In this document: positions 1-5,406 of the stretch, piece after piece
Position numbering within the stretch: the first letter of the stretch is position 1
Layout of the letters: each line of letters starts with the position of its first letter
Source: JAMXLL01 sp035279875
GTDB taxonomy: Bacteria > Desulfobacterota > Binatia > Binatales > Binataceae
Assembly: GCA_035279875.1 (NCBI GenBank)
Contig: DATEGX010000080.1
Location: 1-6,821, forward strand
Direction: 5' to 3'
DNA: 6,821 nt
Position numbers and translations under genes: made by a program
Notes under the pieces: model-generated
Databases searched by the model: none
The model's input: the letters and a program-made list of their open reading frames with translations, nothing else
Told to the model about the DNA's origin: nothing

Positions 1-1
1 C

Positions 2-127
2 GTGGTCTTTTATATTCTGGCCGCGGCGATCGCGCTGCGCATCTTCAACAACAAGCCGAAACGGCCGCAATTAACCGCTTTGAGCGGGGGTAACCAGACT
101 CCGCGCCAACGCCGCCGCGTACCCTGA
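2..127 (+). CDS. C-terminal end of a membrane protein (partial, 5' end outside window)
   Basis: An open frame enters from the left edge and stops at TGA 125-127, giving 41 residues. The first 15 or so (VVFYILAAAIALRIF) are hydrophobic and look like the end of a last transmembrane helix. They are followed by a polar, basic tail with NNKPKRP and a final RQRRRVP, which by the positive-inside rule would be cytoplasmic. Nothing in this fragment identifies a family. An 82-bp gap separates it from the next gene, so co-transcription with the amidohydrolase is possible but unproven. The frame call rests on the absence of stops and the sensible helix-plus-basic-tail composition. Confidence 0.6.
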   Translation: MVFYILAAAIALRIFNNKPKRPQLTALSGGNQTPRQRRRVP

Positions 128-196
128 TTCGCGCTTCGACCCTTAAGGACGGCATCCACTTCGGCGACGCAGTCGGTTATTCGTGAGAGATTCGAT

Positions 197-201
197 GGAG
201 G
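197..201 (+). promoter_or_regulatory. Shine-Dalgarno of the amidohydrolase gene; decides its start
   Basis: GGAGG lies 8 nt before the ATG at 210. The frame is open further upstream, with a GTG at 183 and an ATG at 195. Neither has a comparable purine-rich site, and the 195 ATG overlaps this motif. The family-like sequence (ARLVDGDSHFMEP) also starts right after the 210 ATG, so 210 is preferred. Confidence 0.75.
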
Positions 202-209
202 TCAAGACG

Positions 210-1331
210 ATGGCCCGGCTAGTCGACGGCGATAGCCATTTCATGGAACCGCTGGACCTGTACGAACGCTATATCGACCCGGCATTGCGCGGCCGTGCGA
301 TGCGTCTGGGTGACGATCCGATCACTGGCAAACCGGCGATGCTGGTCGACAACAAACCGATGAAGCTGCGCGACGTCGAGGAGGTGCTGGGCCTGCTGGC
401 CGCATATGGACAGAAGGAAACCGGCCGCGATTTGAACAATTTCGACCGCTATCTCGCTCGGAGCGCCGATTGGCAGAACATGGATGCACGGATCCGCTTC
501 CTGGATGCCGAGGAAATCGGCAGCCAAGTGATTTACCCTAGCCTTGGCATCATATGGGAAGGCGAAGTGGACGATCCTGTGCTCGCCGATGCGTTATGCC
601 GCGCATACAACCGATGGGCCTTCGAGTTGGTCGCGGGCCACCGGGACCGGCTCTTCCCGGCGGCGCATATCTCGATGCGCGATGCTGACCTTGCGGTCAG
701 GGAGATGAAACGGGTCGCCGCGCTCGGAGCCCGGATTGCTTTCGTCGCGGCAATGCCAATTAAGGGCAAGAGCTTCGGGCATCCTGATTTCGACCCAATC
801 TGGAACACGGCCCAGGAGCTTGACCTTGCGGTCGGATTGCACCTGGTATCGCATCGCCACTACATGGGCAGCGACTTCTATCACGACCCCAAGCCGGGAT
901 TGATGTATTTTTCGATGAATCTGATTCAGGACCCGCGTCAGGCCTTGACCACGATGGTAGTAGACGGGGTTTTGGAGCGCTTTCCGAGGCTCCGGGTGGC
1001 GACGGTCGAGGCGATGGTCGGATGGGTGGGCGAATGGCTCGAGCGGGTCGATTACCGCTATCGCTACATGGGCCATACCTCGCAAATGAAGCGGCCGTTG
1101 GCGGAATATTTCGCCCGCAACATCTGGATAAGCGGCGATCCCGAGGAAAAGATGTTCAAATATATCGTGCAATTCGCCGGCGACGATAAGTTTTTCATCG
1201 GTTCCGATTACCCGCATGCCGAGGGCTTCGTTCATCCGGTCGCAAAAGCGCGCGAATTTCTTAAGGATTTACCCGCAGAATCGATCGAAAAGATTCTCAC
1301 GAAGAATGCTCACGACTTTTATCGCATATAA
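210..1331 (+). CDS. Amidohydrolase family protein (amidohydrolase-2 type, metal-dependent TIM barrel)
   Basis: This 373-residue protein looks like a cytosolic metal-dependent hydrolase or decarboxylase of the amidohydrolase-2 group (relatives of ACMSD and LigW-type enzymes). Visible family marks are D6-x-D8-x-H10 followed by MEP at the end of the first strand, and a barrel-strand histidine in GLHL (H211). Further along are E267 in VATVEAMVGW followed by the W-x-x-x-x-LERVD helix, and the C-terminal strand FIGSDYPH with the expected metal/catalytic Asp (D333). In classical amidohydrolases the first strand carries HxH; here the first position is not His, a known variation in this subgroup. Length is normal for the family and no break is seen. 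No signal peptide is present. Substrate cannot be told from sequence; many close relatives in soil bacteria are unassigned and could act on aromatic or cyclic carboxylates. It is probably a separate transcription unit from the downstream lipid-type operon, since about 380 bp of non-coding DNA and a lipoprotein gene lie between them. Confidence 0.88.
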   Translation: MARLVDGDSHFMEPLDLYERYIDPALRGRAMRLGDDPITGKPAMLVDNKPMKLRDVEEVLGLLAAYGQKETGRDLNNFDRYLARSADWQNMDARIRFLDAEEIGSQVIYPSLGIIWEGEVDDPVLADALCRAYNRWAFELVAGHRDRLFPAAHISMRDADLAVREMKRVAALGARIAFVAAMPIKGKSFGHPDFDPIWNTAQELDLAVGLHLVSHRHYMGSDFYHDPKPGLMYFSMNLIQDPRQALTTMVVDGVLERFPRLRVATVEAMVGWVGEWLERVDYRYRYMGHTSQMKRPLAEYFARNIWISGDPEEKMFKYIVQFAGDDKFFIGSDYPHAEGFVHPVAKAREFLKDLPAESIEKILTKNAHDFYRI

Positions 1332-1368
1332 TTTCCAGCGATTTCAGGCACTTAGGTGCAAATGAGAA

Positions 1369-1448
1369 CAATTTGGACGGTGCTGGTAATTTTTTCCGAA
1401 AAAAAATTCTCCGCCACTGAATAAATCGTTTCGCACCTCGTCCAATTG
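1369..1448. repeat. Nested imperfect inverted repeat with AT-rich inner hairpin
   Basis: The outer arms are CAATTTGGACGGTGC (1369-1383) and GCACCTCGTCCAATTG (1433-1448). They pair over 14 bp with a 1-nt bulge on one side and a 2-nt bulge on the other. Inside, AATTTTTT (1388-1395) pairs with AAAAAATT (1401-1408) around a CCGAA loop. The whole 80-bp unit could fold as a cruciform or as RNA. It sits 37 bp after the amidohydrolase stop. It could serve as a terminator-like or transcript-end structure in either direction, or be a small miniature mobile repeat. The outer stem is not directly followed by a T run, so it is not a standard intrinsic terminator. Confidence 0.55.
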
Positions 1449-1511
1449 ATCAGAGCGCGGTTGCTTTGAACGCTCTCTCTCCGGTTGCGAGCTCCTCCCT
1501 GCAGCCGGGTG

Positions 1512-1581
1512 GTCGTCCGCCGCCAGACGGACGGCATTTAGGCGGGCGTCTGGGAGCCTCCCCCCTCCCTAAACGCCCGCC
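1512..1581. repeat. Two tandem GC-rich hairpins
   Basis: Hairpin one (1512-1535) pairs CGTCCG with CGGACG around an 8-nt loop, with two further outer pairs including a G-T wobble. Hairpin two (1541-1581) pairs GGCGGGCGT with ACGCCCGCC (9 bp). After a small CT/TAA internal loop it pairs GGGAG with CTCCC around a C-rich loop. Five bases separate the two. The 3' flank is pyrimidine-rich (ACTTCTCCCCCTCTT) but lacks a clean T run. It could be a transcript-end structure, a REP/BIME-like palindromic repeat, or part of a structured leader upstream of the lipoprotein gene. Confidence 0.5.
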
Positions 1582-1712
1582 ACTTCTCCCCCTCTTAAAT
1601 CATCAAAAATCACGTCGCTGCCCTCGTATGCGACAATCTGACGCAACGGTGCTTGCGCCCTGCCGGTCGCCCCTTGACTTCGCCAAAAAGCGCCGTCATA
1701 GGTCATTGCTCG

Positions 1713-2234
1713 ATGTTGTGGTGGCGTAGATGTCTGGTGTTCGTGCCGGTGCTGTCATTCGTTGGCTTGTCGCTACTGTGGAGCTGTGGTGGCGGATCGG
1801 GTAGCAGCACAACAGCTACGCCGCTCCCAGTGTCGCTAATTAGTGTTGCGATATGTGGAGGCACACCCTTTTCGCCAACGCCGACTCCCCGACCGACCAG
1901 CAGCAAAACCCCCAAACCTACCCCCACTCCGATGTGTTCCGCGTTGTCGGCGACCAGCGTAGCTAGCCCGGGACCGTTCTATTTCAATGCCCAGGGCACA
2001 TTCCAAACGACAAGCACTAAACACCCTATCTCTTTCGCGGACGTGACCAACGATAACAGCACTAGCTGGTTCCCGTCAGGAGATATCTTTCAGATTCAAA
2101 ACGGAATTTATAACGCACCATCGCCCAATGGCTGTGCCTGCGTCTCGGTTCAGGCTGCCGGTCTAATGGGCGGGCCGGTGCTGATCACGATCGGTAATCC
2201 TTCGCCTGCCTGTACGCCCTGCCCTGCGCCTTGA
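1713..2234 (+). CDS. Small secreted lipoprotein of unknown function
   Basis: The 173-residue product begins with a lipoprotein signal peptide: a short n-region with two arginines (MLWWRR), a hydrophobic core (residues 8-22), and a lipobox-like LLWSC with lipidation expected at C25. Trp at -2 is unusual for a lipobox. After the cysteine comes a Gly/Ser spacer, then a Pro/Thr-rich linker (residues about 51-73, TP repeats with a few basic residues). A compact C-terminal part of about 100 residues follows. It contains W-x-P-S-G-D, an NGIYNAP segment, a CAC pair and a closing VLITIGNPSP strand, then a cysteine-rich CTPCPAP end. The pattern of short beta strands loosely recalls bacterial Ig-like (Big) domains, but I do not recognise the family. 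The frame is open upstream to a TTG at 1653; ATG 1713 is chosen because the signal peptide starts there. The Shine-Dalgarno is weak. It is probably anchored in the outer membrane or periplasm and stands alone. Confidence 0.65.
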   Translation: MLWWRRCLVFVPVLSFVGLSLLWSCGGGSGSSTTATPLPVSLISVAICGGTPFSPTPTPRPTSSKTPKPTPTPMCSALSATSVASPGPFYFNAQGTFQTTSTKHPISFADVTNDNSTSWFPSGDIFQIQNGIYNAPSPNGCACVSVQAAGLMGGPVLITIGNPSPACTPCPAP

Positions 2235-2295
2235 GCCATCGACACCTGGGCCTTGCTGTCTGTTGACAAACGCAGTCTGGCCCGATGTGCTTAGT

Positions 2296-2324
2296 TTGAC
2301 ACTGAATCATCGCGCCTATAGATT
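2296..2324 (+). promoter_or_regulatory. Candidate sigma-70-type promoter of the tetR-led operon
   Basis: A perfect TTGACA (2296-2301) is followed after 17 bp by TAGATT (2319-2324, 4 of 6 to consensus). TATAGA two bases earlier is an alternative. Transcription from it would begin at about 2331, inside the Shine-Dalgarno AGGGA (2329-2333). That would give an almost leaderless message, which weakens the call. A second perfect TTGACA lies at 2263-2268 and could belong to an upstream promoter, though its expected -10 is poor. The region is the natural place for TetR autoregulation. Confidence 0.35.
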
Positions 2325-2339
2325 TCGCAGGGATTCGAG

Positions 2340-2981
2340 ATGGAACGGCAGGCCCGGCGTGAGCAGGTTTTACGTCACGCCAAGCGGATTTTCGCGCGTA
2401 AGGGTTACCATCGCACCAACATCGCGGATATCATCGCGCGGGCGCGGATTGCGCGCGGCACCTTCTATCTCTACTTCCAGAACAAAAGGGATCTTTTCGA
2501 GGAATTGTTAGAGCAGGTGCTCGGCGAACTTCGGCTGCGTATTCAACGCCTGCGAATCGGGCCGAACGAGCCTGATCCGGTGGAACAACTGCGCAATAAC
2601 CTTAAGCGGGTGCTCAATTTTCTGCTGGCAGAGCGCGAATTGACCGATATTCTGCTCAATCATGCGACCGGCTTCGATCGTGAACTCGACGGCCGCATCC
2701 TGGAGTTCTACGAACGGGTTGCCGATCAAATCCAGCGCTCCCTGGACCTCGGGATTGAAATGAATCTGGTGCGCGAATGCGACACCCGCGCGGTCGCCCA
2801 TTGTATCCTCGGCGGTATCAAGGAGGTGGTCGGCGAAGCCTCGCGCAACCGCCGGCGCAATATTGCCAGGCTCGCCGAGGAGATCCTCGATTTCGGCCTG
2901 CGCGGGGTGGCGCGTCCCGAATTGCTTACGGTTTTGCGCCGTGATCGGAGCGCCGCGGACGCGCCGTTGTCCGCGGAATAG
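2340..2981 (+). CDS. TetR/AcrR-family transcriptional regulator
   Basis: The 213-residue protein has a typical N-terminal TetR DNA-binding domain (about residues 5-52). Its helix-turn-helix runs through TNIADIIARARIARGTFYLYF, with the signature GTFYLYFQNKRDLF ending it. The remaining ~160 residues are predicted all-helical and form the ligand-binding and dimerisation domain. The style (LLNHATGFDRELDGRI and the following long helix) recalls regulators of the YsiA/FadR type that respond to long-chain acyl-CoA; this is inference. ATG 2340 is preceded by AGGGA at 6-nt spacing. The gene ends 6 bp before the HAD gene and is therefore likely the first cistron of the operon. By family habit it would repress its own promoter until an acyl-type ligand binds. 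Length is normal. Confidence 0.92.
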   Translation: MERQARREQVLRHAKRIFARKGYHRTNIADIIARARIARGTFYLYFQNKRDLFEELLEQVLGELRLRIQRLRIGPNEPDPVEQLRNNLKRVLNFLLAERELTDILLNHATGFDRELDGRILEFYERVADQIQRSLDLGIEMNLVRECDTRAVAHCILGGIKEVVGEASRNRRRNIARLAEEILDFGLRGVARPELLTVLRRDRSAADAPLSAE

Positions 2982-2987
2982 ACTGAC

Positions 2988-3785
2988 ATGTCAGTATCAC
3001 GAGCGCCCAAAGCGCGCGGCCAGCGCGCGTCCGCCAAGGCTATCGCTTTTTACGATCTCGATGGCACCCTGGTCGACCTCAACCTGGTGCATGCGACGCT
3101 TTTCATGCTCGCCAATCTCGGCGAATGGAGCGGGCGGCTCAAATATCTTCTCAGCTTCGCGGCGCGAATTCCGCTGCTCTACCTCGCCGAGCGGCGTGAT
3201 CGCCACCTGCTTAACGTAGTGCTGTTCGAGGCCTTCAAAGGTATTTCCCGCGATCGCCTCGAAACCCTCGGCGAGGAATATTGCGAACGGGTTTTGATGA
3301 CGCACGTATATCCGCAGGCCCGCGAAATGATCGAAGCGAATCGCGCCGCGGGTCTCGAACCTATCCTGGTCAGCGGTTCGCCCGATTTCATTGTCGCTCC
3401 GATCGCCGAGCGGCTGGATATCCGCGAGACCGCCGCAAATCGCCTGGTCTATAGCCGCGGCTTCGCCACCGGACGGCTGCGGCCGCCGGTAATGGCGGGC
3501 GAGGAGAAGGCGGATTGGTGCGAGGCTTACGCCTCGGCGCGGCGCCTCGACCTGGCGTCATGCTGGGGCTATGCGGATTCCTACTACGACCTGCCCTTCC
3601 TGGCGGCGCTCGGCCATCCGGTCGCGGTCAATCCGGACCGCAGGCTGGCCGCTGCCGCTCGCCGGCGTCATTGGCCAATCGTGCGTTTCGCCAAACCGAA
3701 AAAGACCGCCCCCATCTCCGGCCTCGATCCCGAGGCGGTCGAAGGCTTGATCGGGAGAGTGCTGAATGGCTCGGCCCGAAGCTAA
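2988..3785 (+). CDS. HAD-IB family phosphatase (haloacid dehalogenase superfamily)
   Basis: The 265-residue enzyme carries all four HAD motifs. Motif I is FYDLDGTLVD with nucleophile D23 and acid/base D25. Motif II is VSGS (S129). Motif III is the lysine in GEEKADW (K174). Motif IV is GYADSYYDLP (D197 and D201). The DSxxDLP form and the AVNPDRRLAAAARRRHWPI tail are typical of HAD subfamily IB, related to SerB and CicA. The helical cap, about residues 35-105, is rather hydrophobic around 52-66, which could suit a lipid-like phosphate ester or membrane contact. The true substrate is unknown. In other bacteria HAD-IB proteins are often found near, or fused to, acyltransferases and acyl reductases, which agrees with this operon (recalled, not checked). 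A weak GGAA precedes ATG 2988; translation is probably coupled to tetR. About 18 basic residues precede the core fold. Confidence 0.9.
   Translation: MSVSRAPKARGQRASAKAIAFYDLDGTLVDLNLVHATLFMLANLGEWSGRLKYLLSFAARIPLLYLAERRDRHLLNVVLFEAFKGISRDRLETLGEEYCERVLMTHVYPQAREMIEANRAAGLEPILVSGSPDFIVAPIAERLDIRETAANRLVYSRGFATGRLRPPVMAGEEKADWCEAYASARRLDLASCWGYADSYYDLPFLAALGHPVAVNPDRRLAAAARRRHWPIVRFAKPKKTAPISGLDPEAVEGLIGRVLNGSARS
3753..3757 (+). promoter_or_regulatory. Shine-Dalgarno of the LarA-like gene, inside the HAD gene
   Basis: GGGAG lies 8 nt before ATG 3766 and is embedded in the last codons of the HAD gene. It supports a real 20-bp gene overlap rather than a later start for the LarA-like protein. 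Confidence 0.65.
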
Positions 3786-5406
3786 GCTCAGGGAGCTTAA
3801 GCCCTCCGAGTTGCGTCACGAGGTCGGCGCGCGGCGCGACCTGGTGGTTACGCTCAATCGGCGCTCCAACCCGCGGCTGATCGCCTACGGCGACGACTTC
3901 ATGCTCGAGAAGCTGCCCGCCGGCACGCGCGTGATTTATCCGCCGCCGCCGCTCGATCCACTGCCCGATCCGGATACCGCGATTCGCTACGCGCTGCTGC
4001 ATCCGCTCAACGCCGATCCGCTCTTTGCCCAGCTCAATCCGAACATGCGGGTGACTATCGCGCTCGACGATCTGAGCCTGCCGCTGCCGCAGATGCGGCG
4101 GCCGGATATCCGCGAGCGCCTGCTCAACCAGGTATTGCAGACGCTGGCAGATTACGGGGTCGATGATGTTCATCTGATCGTTGCCACCTCGCTCCATCGG
4201 CGCATGACCGAGGGCGAGATTCGCCGGATGGTCGGCGAGCGCGCCTTCAAGCAGTTCTGGCCGGAGCGGCTCTACAATTTCGACGCCGAGAACCGCTCGG
4301 AAATCGTGATGCTCGGCAAGACCGATCATGACGAAGAGGTATGGCTTTCGCGCCGTGCTGCCGAATCCGACCTGCTGCTCTATTTGAACATCAACCTGGT
4401 GCCGATGGACGGTGGGCACAAATCGGTCGCGGTCGGGCTCGCGCCCTATCAAAGCCTGCGCCATCACCACAATCCGCTCACCCTGCGCGACAGCCATTCC
4501 TACATGGACCCGACGCGGTCGGCACTGCACACTTCGGCCAACCGGATGGGCAAGCTGGTCAATCAGCAGGTCAACGTTTTTTCGATCGAGACCGCGGTCA
4601 ATACCCAGATGTACGGGCCGATGCTCGATTTCCTGCACAAGAACGAGGATCGCTTCAGCGACTGGGACCGCCTGCGGCTCAAGGGTTTCCGCTGGACGCT
4701 GGGCTCGATGTCGAACGAGCTGCGCCGGCAGGCGCTCTACCAGTATGCGGCGCCGTACGGAATGACCGGAGTATGGGCTGGTGAGACCGAAACCGTCCAT
4801 CGGCAGGCGCTCGCGCGGGTGTTCCAGCAATATGCGGTGCCGGTCAAAGGCCAATCCGACATCCTGATCGTCGGAGTCCCGTTCATCTGTCCCTACAACG
4901 TGAACTCGATCATGAACCCGGTGCTGGTGCAGTGCACCGGGCTCGGCTACCTGTTCAACATGTTCCGCAACAAGCCGCTGGTCCGACCCGGCGGCACGAT
5001 GATCATTTGTCATCCGTTGCGCGACGAGTTCCATCCCGAACACCATCCGAGTTACGTCGAATTTTTTCATCGATGCCTGGCTGAAACGACCGACGCAATC
5101 GAACTGGAGAAGCAATTCGAGGCCGAATTCGCGCGCAATCCGACCTATATTCACATGTACCGCTACGGGCATGCCTACCACGGCGTGCACCCGTTCTACA
5201 TGTGGTATTGGGGCGAACCGGCGCGCCAGCATTGTGCCCGCGTGATCGCCGCCGGATGCGAGGAACCCGAGGTCGCCGCCCGCCTTGGATGGGAAGCGGC
5301 GGATACCCTCGACGAAGCGATCGCGATGGCCACCGCCGAGCATGGACGTTCGGCCACGATTACCTATCTCCACCTGCCACCACTGGTCATTGCCGATGTC
5401 GAATAA
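3766..5406 (+). CDS. LarA-like protein (lactate racemase N-terminal domain / DUF2088 family), variant active site
   Basis: The 546-residue protein shows the LarA layout. An N-terminal part contains RVTIALDDLSLPLP (95-108), the LarA DxTRPxP strand. LIVATSLHRRMTEGEI (137-152) is equivalent to ATGxHRxxTxxE, with H144 at the place of catalytic His108. MDGGHKS (214-220) has K219 matching Lys184, which carries the nickel-pincer nucleotide in lactate racemase. H235, 16 residues later, matches nickel ligand His200. The C-terminal domain includes DILIVGVP (365-372) and the RPGGTMIICHP strand (407-417). Differences from LarA are striking. The Arg of DxTRP is Leu105. No histidine occupies the position of catalytic His174 (about I209/N210). 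The protein is roughly 120 residues longer than the classical enzyme. A racemase or epimerase acting on a 2-hydroxyacid-type group is the family expectation; the real reaction is unknown. It overlaps the HAD gene by 20 bp and the next gene by 11 bp. No LarB, LarC or LarE cofactor genes are in the window. Confidence 0.8.
   Translation: MARPEAKLRELKPSELRHEVGARRDLVVTLNRRSNPRLIAYGDDFMLEKLPAGTRVIYPPPPLDPLPDPDTAIRYALLHPLNADPLFAQLNPNMRVTIALDDLSLPLPQMRRPDIRERLLNQVLQTLADYGVDDVHLIVATSLHRRMTEGEIRRMVGERAFKQFWPERLYNFDAENRSEIVMLGKTDHDEEVWLSRRAAESDLLLYLNINLVPMDGGHKSVAVGLAPYQSLRHHHNPLTLRDSHSYMDPTRSALHTSANRMGKLVNQQVNVFSIETAVNTQMYGPMLDFLHKNEDRFSDWDRLRLKGFRWTLGSMSNELRRQALYQYAAPYGMTGVWAGETETVHRQALARVFQQYAVPVKGQSDILIVGVPFICPYNVNSIMNPVLVQCTGLGYLFNMFRNKPLVRPGGTMIICHPLRDEFHPEHHPSYVEFFHRCLAETTDAIELEKQFEAEFARNPTYIHMYRYGHAYHGVHPFYMWYWGEPARQHCARVIAAGCEEPEVAARLGWEAADTLDEAIAMATAEHGRSATITYLHLPPLVIADVE

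Larger units (their letters stand above)
1332..1712. other. Non-coding intergenic region with structured repeats
   Basis: This gap of about 380 bp has no convincing gene. The open frames crossing it give low-complexity Pro/Arg/Leu-rich translations with no recognisable motif. Its composition changes sharply: 1332-1430 is AT-rich with runs of T and A, and 1480-1600 is very GC/C-rich. It contains a short GCAC-TTAG-GTGC palindrome (1348-1359) just after the amidohydrolase stop. It also contains a nested inverted repeat and two tandem hairpins, listed separately. A promoter for the lipoprotein gene should lie here, but no strong -35/-10 pair is visible. Confidence 0.7.

Noticed and set aside
594..1235. 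Minus-strand frame of 213 codons inside the amidohydrolase gene
   Set aside because: It is a shadow of a well-supported gene, with no recognisable protein features.
1674..1702. TTGACT-N17-CATAGG as a promoter for the lipoprotein gene
   Set aside because: The -10 matches consensus at only 3 of 6 bases, and the implied start is only a few bases before the ATG. This is too weak to call.
1332..1712. CRISPR array, tRNA or known riboswitch in the large gap
   Set aside because: There are no regularly spaced direct repeats, no cloverleaf with T-loop consensus, and no riboswitch core that I recognise; only inverted repeats are seen.
1466..1729. Plus-strand frame of 87 codons in the intergenic region
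   Set aside because: The translation is a low-complexity Pro/Arg/Ser/Leu mix running through the hairpins and overlapping the lipoprotein start. No motif or good ribosome-binding site is present.
3628..5373. Long minus-strand open frame of 581 codons opposite the LarA-like gene
   Set aside because: It lies fully opposite a well-supported gene. Its translation has no recognisable domain and is rich in His/Arg/Val, as expected for the antisense of GC-rich codons. Stop-free antisense frames are common at this base composition.
3766..5406. Possibility that this is a true lactate racemase (larA)
   Set aside because: The substrate Arg and second catalytic His positions differ. The protein is much longer, and no larB/C/E genes are nearby. 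Only family-level naming is justified.
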